The notes beneath the pieces are model-generated. The model was not told where the DNA came from and made no database searches. It was given only the letters and a program-made list of their open reading frames with translations. Below are positions 23,540 to 34,499 of a stretch of DNA of 52,705 bases, one piece after another (the stretch's first letter is position 1; each line of letters opens with the position of its first letter). The stretch spans positions 1 through 52,705 of the forward strand of contig KN834782.1 of the NCBI GenBank assembly GCA_000827265.1, given 5' to 3'. This DNA comes from Collybiopsis luxurians FD-317 M1 (taxonomy: Eukaryota > Basidiomycota > Agaricomycetes > Agaricales > Omphalotaceae). The position numbers and the translations under genes are program-made.

Positions 23540-24979
23540 TCTTTGGGTTGAACCCTTCAGTGGATTTTTTTTTAGATCTCATTGGAACATCGCTCTACTT
23601 GAAGTGTTGCATTTTTTAATTTTGCATTTTTACAGAAGTACGGTTTGTTAATTGCATGAGAAAAGGTCATTGAGGAAGTAAATAAAAATTCCAGCTCCAG
23701 CACTTCAAGCAGAATTCTTCTGCCTTGAGATTGAATATTATCTGAGGGAAAACTAAGCAGCACTGATGGAGATATGAAGGGAACAAGAACACATCCCAAT
23801 CACCAGTGCTAACATGTTATGTAATGCATGCGATGCGCTGTTGATTCCATCTGTCTTGCCTCCAACAAACTGTTCAATGCTTGCTACTATTGGCCAAAGT
23901 TGCTAGGCGACCAAGTATTTGCTGAAAAACCAAATTGATAGGAAAATCAGGTTGAATCTATTGGGTTGGGAACTATTAAATTGAATGAACCTACTATTAG
24001 ATTGAATGAAGAGCTCTTGGGTTGAACTCTTGGGGTTAAACCCTGTTGGGATGAATGAACCTATTGAGACATAGAGATAGACCCGCAAACAAGAACAGAG
24101 ATCTGACCCATGAAGAGCCATACAGCTCTCATATTGGAGTCGTTACATGCTCCGGAGACAGTGGGTAAATTTGCTGGGGCCTCTGATGGTCGTCAACTGG
24201 TAAAGTACCTTAGTCACAGTCAAGCCCAGATAGCTGTCACTTTGGGGATAATTTTTACTCTGATTTTCTCCAATATAGTATAGTTTTCTGATTATATCTG
24301 CCTGCAGGCCAATGAGAATCAATCACTGTGACTTCGGGTCTGAGGCTCTATAGGCTTGAGTCCTATTGTATGTATGTAGCATGTTTAACCATCAGTTGGC
24401 TATTTTTCTTCCTCACAATATTCTCTAGCTTCCCAATGTAGAAGGTTTAGTGCCCTCCCTGGTATGCAATGTTGCTACACTGGCAGCGGCCTATATGGGT
24501 GATGGTTGGGGTGGACCCTCTATATCAGAAAGGCAGATACATAAGTGAGGAGAAAGTAAATGCACTGATGCAATGGTATTGATTTGACAGGAGTAATTAC
24601 AATGCCATAAATAAACTGTAAAATTGAATCTAAGAGCTGTCACTGTTGTGCACCTGGAATGATTAAGGATACTGGGAATCATACCCTTAAATACAGCAGG
24701 TGTAACAGAGAAAGAGAAAAATCACTATTTTTGAGCAAATGCAGGAGGAAGGTAATTTTACAATTGACATGTACACGCTGCATCTTCTTACTTCAAGACA
24801 TCTTGAAGTCTGGTAGGTAAATGGAAACTCAGGGAGTATTGAGTGTTGAGCATTCTTGCTCACACTGTGGCTAGACAATAAGACTCACAAGCACTGTTGC
24901 ATGGCTTATCTCAGGCTGTCAGCAATTACCCATGGAACATTCCACTGGCAATCCCATTGCCTACTTGTTAAGCTTACAG
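23540..24979. other. Scattered GGGTTGAA words, no gene
   Basis: GGGTTGAACCC-like words appear at 23547 and 24020-24060, heralding the minisatellite downstream. Open frames on the minus strand are short and unrecognised. A ~100 bp segment at 24511-24610 is repeated near 26540. Confidence 0.4.
24511..24610 (+). repeat. Dispersed direct repeat, copy 1
   Basis: Begins with GGACCCTCTATAT and ends with ATTGATTTGACA plus a CATAAATA-type tail. A diverged copy in the same orientation starts at 26541, about 2.03 kb away. Possibly the ends of a decayed element such as short LTRs. Confidence 0.55.
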
Positions 24980-25263
24980 CTATTGGGTTGACCCTAAAGG
25001 GTTGAACCCTTAAGGCTGAACCCTCAAGGCTGAACCTGTCTCAAGGTAGGTTGAACAGGCTGAACCCTCAAGGTTGGACCCTCAAGGTTGAACCTAAGGG
25101 TTGAACCCTCAAGGTTGGGTTGAACCCTCAAGGTTGAACTGAACCCTCAAGGTTGGGTTGAACCCTCAAGGTTGAACTGAACCCTCAAGGTTGAACTGAA
25201 CCCTCAAGGTTGAACCTATAAAAGGTTGAACCTAGAGGGTTGAACCCTCAAGATTTTGAACCT
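24980..25263 (+). repeat. Minisatellite of near-palindromic GGGTTGAACCCT units
   Basis: At least fifteen GGTTGAA(CCCTCAA) words follow one another in 14-19 bp steps. AGGGTTGAACCCT is almost its own reverse complement, so the array can fold into repeated small hairpins. Confidence 0.8.
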
Positions 25264-25880
25264 ATTTGGTCGAACGCCAATAATATGGATTTAGTTGATA
25301 AATCAAACAATTTATTCAATGACTTTTCAAAAATTTTGTTTTTACACATATAAATGATTAACCATTACTTGATCAAACTTCTTTCAATTAATTTGTAAGA
25401 AATCTTTATCTAAGGCTTATAGAATACTAAATGGAAGGCATCTTCAATTTCTAAACATTGAATAAATCATGCAATTGAGATGATTACTTATGAAATTGTT
25501 AGCTAATGTAAGAATTTCCCAAAAGTACTGAATTATTCACTGTCGGCAATTCATAACTGATAGATAAGTCATTGGACATTTTCTAAAACTTATCCATTGC
25601 TGGATGAATAACCTTTTGATCATTCATTTATTATGCAACTGATAAGTATTGAGTAAGCTTTGCAATTTATTCAAAACTTATCAAAAGCTTGCTGATAATC
25701 TTACCAAAATTGATGCATTAGCAAGTTTTGGAGAAATTTGTGTGACTTATCTTTAACTTATTCATTGCAAAGAAAAATTTTTTCTTTGACAAATCGTCAA
25801 TAAGTCAGATGAGATATTCAAAATTTATGCAATGCTTCCATTTCGGTAAGTTTTCAAAAAGTTTTAGATAAGTCAGCATA
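25264..25880. repeat. AT-rich block with clustered GATAAGT/ACTTATC words
   Basis: GATAAGT or its reverse complement, or one-base variants, occurs about ten times in both orientations (for example near 25563, 25588, 25640, 25678, 25745, 25799, 25866). Short words repeated in both orientations near an end resemble the subterminal repeats of hAT or CACTA-type transposons. Confidence 0.5.
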
Positions 25881-28234
25881 TTTACTTATGTTTGCACCCT
25901 GTGGGAAAAATGGTACACTTTGGGGATGGGCTGAAGGGATCACCACTGGAGCCAGAGAGTCCTGGGACCTCAGACTTTGAGCCTCGCTTTGAGCTGCCAT
26001 TGCACAATGAGCACCCTCAGCGACATTGTCGAGGCTCATTAAATGACAATATTTTACCTACCCGACTACTTGCCTTTATGGTGGCTTTATTGAAAGTAAT
26101 TCTTCCCTCTTGCTTGGACAATGATTTCTTCAATGATTTCTTCAATAGACAGATATAGCTGCTCTGTTGAAACTGACAGCAGTTATGTTTCTGCAGCGTC
26201 ATTCACATCCTTGTCTACTAGCCCAGGACTTGGCTACCTTTCCAGCAACACCATCAAATGATTAAGATCGAGTCTCATTGAGGGAGTCAATGCAATTGTT
26301 ATCCGAAGGAGACTGGTGCACATTGAGAACATTCTCAAGCATAAGCTTATTGCCATCACTCAGCACTTCATGTGGCACAATATTGGTGTGAGAAACACTG
26401 TTACATTCAGAAGACTTTGCACAAGTTGCTGTATGTTTCTTCCAATTATCATCACTAGCTCTGATGATATATTATACAGGATGTGGACCACCAGGCATCT
26501 TGGGTTATTGAAGAACTTGAGTTGCATGTGAGGGCTCTGGTGGACCCTCTATATTGGGACAGTGAAAGCACAAGCGAGAGCAAGGAAAAGATGTTGATAC
26601 AGTGGCATTGATTTGACAAGTGTACAAGGGCCTCATAAATACCTATATATACAACTACTGTGAAATATATGAGACAGAACATAGACAAAACATAGACAAA
26701 ATATGGAGGCAAATGTATACAACTGAATAAGGGAATAGAGACTAAATGTAAGACTAGATACTAAGACCATCGAGTATGTGGAACAGTGGTGGTGTTGATG
26801 CTGGTGTCACAAACAAGTCGCAAAAGCTGGACAGAAAACAAGAGTATGGGATGTGTATCATACTCAGAAGATATAATGGAGTAAACACTTTTGGATATTC
26901 AACTGGAATTGTACTACAGCCAGAGTCATACCTTGAACTGAAACATATGGCAAGAATTAAAAAAAGGTACAACAATTCATTGATCCAGGAAAATGGCTCC
27001 ACTTACCCTGCATGTCTAAAGTCCTTATAGGTTTTCCACACAAGGCCAATGTTGGATACAACAGCATTGCTCATTATACAATGTCAAATATGCTGTAAGG
27101 AATGACCAAAACAAAAAAAAGGAACAGGAGGCCTTTGCATACTGGTACCTCTCATTAACTGGTCCTGAGAGAGCCCAGCATATCCTTGGCCTTCCCACCA
27201 AAGCTCAGTGGGTAAGGCCTAATCATTCAATGTCAGCTAAAATTAATTTGCTAATGCTCAGTGTCCTAATGTAGCTTTTCATAATGAAGATGTGCTGGCA
27301 TTCTTGGGGCTGTGCCTGCCCAGAATCTAAGAATGTACATGAGGAGGAAATTGTTATCCTGGTACATATGCTTGCTCACCTGAAACTGTCTGCAAAAGAT
27401 GACCAGTGATCTGTTGTAGTCCAATGCAAATGCACCTGCCTGAGCTATGTAATTCAACCTCATGCTTCTCACTTGCAAATGAGATGGTCCTCAACCAAAT
27501 CCATCTAATGTGAAGCAAGATAATAGGAAACACAAATTAGAGACTCAGACTAGAGACTCCTCTGAGATTGCATCTATGGGGCCTGTAGACAAATCTGATG
27601 TACAAGTTTGAAAGTCTGACAAAAGACCAAAAACCAGCTTAACTAAAGATGTCATCACTGTACAGGACTCTCAGGAAACTGAGCATTCTCTTTGTCAAAA
27701 CTTGGGCAAGTTGCTGATCAATTCCCAACGTGCTTCATCCCTGGGTGCCACTGGTAAGAATACAGCTCATAGAGAACATTAGGTTTGTCACCTATTGAGC
27801 CCAGATAGGGATATGTATACAATACAATGAGGATCACAGGATCTATTATTTAGGATATCCTTGCCTTTGTAAACTTATATATGAAAACACATACAAAAAA
27901 AGTTACATATGGTTACATATGACATTTGAATATGACATTTACATATGCATGCAACATCTAATTGACTTCTCAGTATTACTGACATCATGTGGATAATTTC
28001 AGGCAGTTCCATTTGACTATTTACAGCATTTATTCAAGATGACTATATAAAGGATCTTGTTACTGTCAGATGAGGTGGTAAAACAGAGGTGGAAATGATC
28101 AAAGGTATAGTAGCATGGACTTATTGGTAATGTAGCTTGGAATAGAGCAAAACCAGTGACATAGCAGATAGGCAAGGGACAATAGGAAACATTTACTCAT
28201 CATCATCTTCAGCCAATCCTGTTTCAGCTGCACT
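25881..28234. other. Decayed repeat DNA without a recognised gene
   Basis: Frames at 25892-26158, 26316-26531 and 26776-27030 (plus) have ATGs but no domains I know. Copy 2 of the direct repeat is at 26541-26640. CpG is nearly absent. Confidence 0.35.
26541..26640 (+). repeat. Dispersed direct repeat, copy 2
   Basis: Partner of 24511-24610 in the same orientation: shared GGACCCTCTATAT start, shared GATACAGTGGCATTGATTTG-like core and CATAAATA tail. Confidence 0.55.
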
Positions 28235-28558
28235 TTGCGAGGCTACACAGATGCTCAGTTTGAAACATTCCCTACCTATTATGAGGCAGACACCAGGTAC
28301 CAAGAGCTTTTACAAAGCAGAGTTTTGGATGCTCTCAAGTGTGATGTAACCAACAATGAGGTTTGGGTTGTCATTCAGGGCACTAGTCCTGGCATCTACA
28401 AGTGCAGGGGGCATCTGCTGAAGCATGGTCTCAGGTACAGGGGTGGTCAGATAATGTCTTCAAATGGGACTACTGCACAAGCACATGCTGTCTTCACCAG
28501 ATGGGAAGCTCAGGGCACTGTTTGTACACTCAATCTGAACTGTCCCTTCAACTTCTGA
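28235..28558 (+). pseudogene. RNase H1 N-terminal-like (hybrid-binding) domain fragment
   Basis: The frame ends at TGA 28556-28558 and has no ATG at its 5' end, so it is partial. Residues around VWVVIQGTSPGIYKCRGHLL, then GLRYRGG, GTTAQAHAVFTRW and GTVCTLNL, fit the small fold shared by the RNase H1 N-terminus. That fold typically has YVV-x-G-x2-PGIY near the start and an A-x4-F-x2-W helix near the end, and it binds RNA:DNA hybrids. In fungi the domain is often found in repeat-associated proteins. No catalytic RNase H domain is seen nearby. Confidence 0.45.
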
Positions 28559-31276
28559 ATGTTAAGTAGGCTGGGGATTGCATTTTGCTTGGATTATGTA
28601 CAATGGTCAATTTACTCTGTGCAAAATTTTTCTTTTCTTCATTTCACTGCATTACATTTGAATGTAAAATTACAATCTCATCCAGGAAGGGAAATGTAGT
28701 GTATGTACATAGAGCCCTCAATACAAGAATATGTGTTACTTGATTTCTGGTGGCAAGAACAATAAGGAAAACCACAGGATGGATATAGAGCATTCAAAAG
28801 AGTCTGAAATGTTTCTTTGAGTACTGGAGCCAAGCTCTCATTTTTGAAACTGTACTTACTTGTACTTACTTGGAACTAAAGATGAGAGAATGATGGAACT
28901 GGGAGGGAGTGGTGTTGAAAAGATATTCACAAATCATCATGGACTATCTGAAAAGTGTGGGCCTACAACAGCTACAGGAAAGTAGAATGATCTCAATGAG
29001 TTTTTTGAATATTGAGAAGAATCCTTCTATTGTTTTGACTGAGCTTCATGGGAACCTATCAGTACCTATGTTGTTTTGATATACTGTACTATTTTAATCA
29101 ATTTGACACAACCTGTGACCTGTGACCAGGTGTCAAAATTTTTGTTTTGACACATTCAAGAGTGACCTGTGACACTCAAAAAATTTTGACACTGAGTAAA
29201 GGGCCGCCGGTTTCACTTTCAGTGTTCAGATGCTGCACTCCCATTCTGTGCAAGCACATCTGTGATTGCAGATCTTTTTTTTTTTGATTGGATTTGCTTC
29301 GATGATGCAAATTATATTCATTCTACTTCCGGCAATGGTCAAGATTGAGCTTCTGCTTAGCTATTCACTGTCAACTCTCTCAATCCAACAATGACTGTTA
29401 AAGAATTTGCTGCCAAACAAATAACTGGCACTGTCGCCTCTGATTGCCTCCACTTCCAATGTCAAAGATTATCTCTCCCCACTTGCACCAAATTTCTTCC
29501 ACTCTGGTGATATATTGACACTCCAGTCACTCCCAATCAATATTCTCAAGGAACTGATCCAAAATGAAGTTAATTCAGGTGCAAAGTCAGTTCTATGCCC
29601 TCACATCACTGGATTCAAGTCTGCACACTTTCCATTGTTCAGATTGCATGTCCCATCCTTCAATTGACAAATTGACACCTGTTTATTTAAAATTCTCTAT
29701 TGTTGTTGTAGTGTTGATATGCATATTTTTTGTGTAGCCTCTAATGGCCTTGGACTGACAATTTGGGCTCTAGAATGTATTCAGAGGGTAGTGGCCCACC
29801 CAAGCCAGCTAGTCAAAGCCTCACTACAGAAGTATACATGCAAATGGGATGAAGTCAGCTATAGAATCCATGTATACCAGCCCACTATGGTCTCTAGGAG
29901 TACCTAGCCCAGATGATGGCCACCCAGCATGTCAAAGCTGTAGTATCCAGAGCTCATCTCTACACATGCAGCTGAGATTCCACACTAGGGGGACACATAG
30001 TTTGTGCAACTCAGGGTATAAACCATAGAGGGAACAAGTTTACACTCCAGCTGACATTGGCCAAGGAAACTTCATGAAGCAAATGGATAATCTGAATACC
30101 ATATGTGCTGAAGCCAGTCAGAGCCAGAACTTCAGAATGAACAGTATTGCTGGGATCCAAGAAATCAAATGGACCTGGACCTTAGCCCACTTTAGGCAGA
30201 GTCAGCCAAGTCAAAGGAAGACTTTAGAACCAGGAGCCATGATTGTCCAATAGAAGGACTGTACAGGAAACTTTCCAGAATTATGCTATATGGATTGCAC
30301 TAAAGCATTATAAACTGGATATTGTTAGAAAGCTATCCTATGACCAGTTTGGAATATCTGAAGGGGACAAGCTCTGTCTGGCTATGCTGTCCAGGATAAG
30401 CTTGGGAGTAGTTAAGCATGGCTAGTAATGCTAGCCAGTGCTGGATAGGATGAGCCATGATGTGACACTTGAGTGCACACAAAAGGAACATAGGAATGTG
30501 GATTTAGCCAATGTACTGAAGGTCTGGTCAGGCAACATATACTAGAAAAAGAATCTTTCTTTATTTCTTTATGTTTTACCAAGATTTACTACTCAATTTG
30601 TACTGCAGCTGAAGGTGGCCAGAAGTGTTATAGTTTTACCATCTTGTTTTGTTCTGCTGGCTCAGGCTTGCCTTGTTGTATAAATACCATAGAATTACTT
30701 TGTGAATACAAGTTTCAATACCCCACCTTCTTGTGCAGATAGTGCTTGGTAGTCCTCTGGTCTTAGCACATCTGGAAAAGTACCTTATTCCCAGGCAGAC
30801 TATGTAATTCTGAGGGAGCACAGGTATTTTCCCAAATCCTGATCTACCTCCTGTAGCCTGAAAACCCACTGGCAACACTGGCATCCAGATGAGCCCAGGA
30901 ATTAAGCCATACCCTAGGTGCTCTGAGCCTCCCTGAGTTGTCTCTGAGGCATCCCTGGTTATCCCTGCTGTACACCAAGACTACTTCTAGGTTGCCCAGA
31001 ATTTAACACTTTTTAAAGTGTAGAATTTGAATGCTATTGTATTTGAAATTTTCCCAAAGAACCTTATTGGTTGTCAATCTTAATCACAATCCCAATGTTA
31101 AAAATTAAATAAAGTCACGACAGACAAAATATGAATGTCCACATGAACATAAGTCATCACATTACTCACAATCATACTGACGGGTCACTTGTTAACTTAT
31201 AACTTATAGAAACAATAAAGTCAAGAAACAACATGAGTAATTCTATGTACAGTACACTCACTATGTATGATAAAAA
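28559..31276. other. Repeat DNA with hairpins, no firm gene
   Basis: A cluster of TGACAC/GTGTCA words lies at 29100-29195. Frames at 29719-29907 and 30243-30425 are short and unrecognised. A T run at 29276-29285 is the only other notable feature. Confidence 0.35.
29130..29153. repeat. Perfect 9 bp hairpin in a GTGTCA cluster
   Basis: GTGTCAAAA (29130-29138) and TTTTGACAC (29145-29153) are exact reverse complements around a 6 nt loop. Further TGACAC and TTTTGACAC words flank it at 29104 and 29184-29193. Confidence 0.65.
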
Positions 31277-33231
31277 TCATCTTTGTCTGTGATGTTTTGC
31301 TATTGCATTTGACAAAGCATCGGGAGCATAAACGCTAGTGGGAATACCCTTGCCATACTCAAATTCAGAGGCCGCACCTGAGCTTTGATGGGAGTGATTA
31401 CCGGATAGAGAAGATTCAAGCATCTTGAGTTTCATTAATATTTCACTGCATATCTCCTCAGAGAGACCTTTGGGGACAATCCAAGGAAACAATGTACCAT
31501 GTGTTCCAATGGAAAGTCCAATGAGAGCCTTCTTCTTGCTGTTCAAAGTCTGGATGAGAAGCCAGCAAAGTAAACAACACTTTTTGCACATGCCGATGGA
31601 CATTTGTGGAATCTTCTGCAAGATTGAGATATCAAAAATGGTTTAAAATTCATTGCTTACCTCCGAGGAGCCAGATTGCAGCAGCAATAAGGTAACCAAT
31701 AACACTTCTGCATGAGCCTTCCCACAGCCTGCATTCTGCATGATCATTTTGAGAGTGCCAGTGTCGATGTGAGTATCCAGATGGGTGGTAGTGTTGAAAA
31801 ACTCTGTGACCTTATTGTTGGTGTACAAATGTTTGGGTGGACAGATGTGGTGGAGAGAAAAGGTTGTGTTCTGAAAGAAATCCTGATTTAATGCCTCCCA
31901 CACCATCAAACAGGCCATATGCCAGCCCAGAGCAGTGTTGATGCAGCAACAGAGCCATCTACCATTGGTTTTGCCTGCCTCATGCTTATCTAGGATGGTT
32001 TAATATTGGAAAAAAAAATCTTGTTGAAACAATAAACTTACATTCCAGAGAATCATCATCATCTTCATCTTCTCCAGACTGCACCAGAACGCTGTTTCCT
32101 TGAGGGGCCTGAGCCTTCTTGAAATGCTGCATTTCAATGTCGTACTTCATAGTTGACAGGGATATAGCCAGTTGCACTGAGTCTTTTGAGGTCATTGGAT
32201 TCTTTTCTGGGAATTTTGAGCTTAAGCTAGGCAGTCAAAAGGGAAGAAAAAAAAATGTACCGGCATTGCCCAGTTCTTTATCTAACTCAGGTATAGGCAG
32301 GTTACACAAGTGTTTCAGAATATCTCAAAGTGACCAGAAACAACTGAGGAGAAGGCATATATGTTGAGTTTCCAAATTGTCAGGGACAGTCAATTGAATG
32401 CTGTAGCAGTTTGTTTCAGAACTCTTCTCTAACAGACTATCTTCGAGGTATTCCCAGATAACTTTGAAGAACCTGAGCCATTGTTTGGCATTTGATGAGT
32501 CAAAGCAAACTTCATATGTGTTGTCAGCCAAGCATGACCCAATTGCAACCTTGGAGACCACCAACTTGAACTGGTGAAAATTTAGATAGATGGAGAAACT
32601 CTTCACCAAGTCTGTGCCAAAAGATTTGAGATTGTTCAGAAAGAGTTCAATGATATCGAAGGGCAAAATGTTGCCATAGCAATCTCAAAGGTCTTTGAAT
32701 CACCAAGCAATTTTCCTAAAGCAACAAAATATTGTATAGAAACAGAAGAGACTGAGGTTCCAGACCGAGCAGTGAACTTGGGAAATTTGTAAAAAAGTAA
32801 TGACATTGATTAAATCCTCAGCATGCTGTTCAAATGGCAGGAGACTAATCAATCAAAATGTTAGTATAGCCTCGGAGAAGCAATTGATAGACTTACTTGT
32901 ACTGTGACTCTGCATAGTTTAGAAGAAGGTGCTGACCACGCTCAGAATTTGGGGTCACACTGCGAGATGTAAAAGCTGAAACATGTGGATTTGCATTCAT
33001 CGCTATGTAAAAGTGAAATGAAGGACCATCAGTACCCCTCGCAACTGCATTCACCACAGGAGTATGACAAACGGAGCGCGAGCCAACATAGAGAAGGGTG
33101 GAGAATGCATTCAAAATGTTCAGCTCCATCTCATCATGATGAGGTTCAGAAATACCCTCCAACTCAAATTGGTGCCACAAGGACAATAGGAGGAGGAGCT
33201 TTGAGGCATTTGATAACTTTTTGTTAGGCAT
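31277..33231 (-). pseudogene. OTT_1508-like deaminase-fold protein (copy 1)
   Basis: The ATG at 33231 opens exon 1 (32897-33231), which ends in AA|GTAAGT; intron 32845-32896 leads to a second open exon. Later exons include a helical segment (near 32666-32325), an acidic stretch (GEDEDDDDSLE near 32060) and the catalytic part. GKAHAEVLLVTLL (near 31700) gives the His-Ala-Glu motif. After a 45 bp intron (31616-31660) comes SIGMCKKCCLLCWLL with C-x2-C, then GTHGTLFPW. HAE plus C-x2-C is the zinc-binding signature of the cytidine-deaminase fold, and IG-x2-KKCC-x2-C with a G-T-H-G end is what I recall for the fungal OTT_1508-like family. Substrate unknown; nucleic acid is suggested for relatives. 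Some middle joins are uncertain, so integrity is not assured. Confidence 0.6.
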
Positions 33232-33438
33232 AGTGGCTGACGAGTGCAGATGGGGAGTGTAGCAAGAGAATCCAATGTTCAGAAGCCTGAGGAAACAGCT
33301 AAAATAATGAAAAAGCAGGGAAAATGAGGTGTACCACAAACTCCAAATGAGGTTAGTGAATGTGAAAGTGATGGCCAGATGATAGACAGCATCAATGAAT
33401 CAAGCTGCTGGAATGCATTATTTGGGTATTGGGGTGTT

Positions 33439-33765
33439 TATTGAGACTTGTGCTCAGTAAATGTCAGGCAAAGAACTTGAAGAAAGTGGTTCAAAATGAA
33501 GAGCAGTGCCGTGGGTATTTTGAATGTAAAAGATTTGGCTGATAAGCAGCAGTGATTATCAATTGAGCTGCTGGTTGAGTAATTCGGAGTTTATTGAGAC
33601 TTGAGCTTGGTAAACAACAGTGGCGTGATTATCAATTGAGCTGCAACTTGGGTGATGGTGCATTGATCAAGACTTGTGCTCAGTAAACAATGGTGGTGTG
33701 ATTATCAATTGAGCTGCAACTTGGGTGATGGTGGATTGATTGAGACTTGTGCTCGGTAAATGACA
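33439..33765 (+). repeat. 73 bp tandem repeat carrying the ACTTGTG hairpin motif
   Basis: GTGATTATCAATTGAGCTG begins at 33552, 33625 and 33698, exactly 73 bp apart. Each unit ends with a GACTTGTGCTCAGTAAA-like motif (33593-33613, 33662-33687, 33738-33760), with one more at 33439-33461. Confidence 0.8.
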
Positions 33766-34499
33766 GTGGGTGATGATGGTGGTGGTTAAAGGTAAAGGGT
33801 AGAGATGTGGGAATTCAGCATCGGCCCACTAAGTCCTTACTCTGACGTCACTACTTTATTGGAAAATTTTTCTCAATTGACAAGGTCTCGGGTTCAATTC
33901 CCATCCTTTGCAACACTGATTTATCTTATTTTTTTTTTCTTTGGTGGCACAAGTAGTACAATTAAATTATTCAGGAAAGCATTTAGAAAACAACAAAATG
34001 CATGATGAGCAAGTTCTCTGACACAAAGATCATGTAGGTGCAAATGAAACTGATTTGAGATATTACTATGGAGCTGAGGATAAGATGTCACATCCAGGGG
34101 CTGTAAAGGGCACTGCCAATGTCTGGAGTTAGAATTTGAGTTCGCAGTTAATTCACATGGACAATCTGTGTGAGAATACATACCTCTGAAACTTCCAGCA
34201 ATGACAAACTTTGCACAAACCAGTAGGAGGAAAGAATATAAGGATGTTACAGCAATGAAAATGAACAGAATGGAAGAAAATAGAATTCCTCCATTTATAA
34301 ACCTAAAGAACAAACCCAGTAAGAATAGTAAAATGAAAATGACAAGATAATGTGCCCTTTCCCCAAAAACAGAACTCCTGTTCCAACAAATCCCTTCAGC
34401 AACTGTACAAAAACAGGTGAACAAGATTTAATGATGCACAACAATGCAACTTATCATGAGAATAGCTTGCCCGACAGTTGCATTTCCGGTAGACATAGA
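33766..34499. other. Repeat DNA with a tRNA-like B box, no gene
   Basis: GGGTTCAATTCCC at 33890-33902 resembles a Pol III B box, but no matching A box or acceptor stem is found. A T run follows at 33931-33940. The minus-strand frame 33921-34424 is hydrophobic and unrecognised. Confidence 0.35.

Noticed and set aside
26316..26531. Transposase fragment in the plus frame
   Set aside because: A helical stretch is present but I could not find catalytic residues or any family pattern.
33880..33910. tRNA gene or tRNA-derived SINE suggested by GGGTTCAATTCCC
   Set aside because: Only a B-box-like word is present; no A box at the right distance, the T stem pairs for three bases only, and no acceptor stem can be formed.
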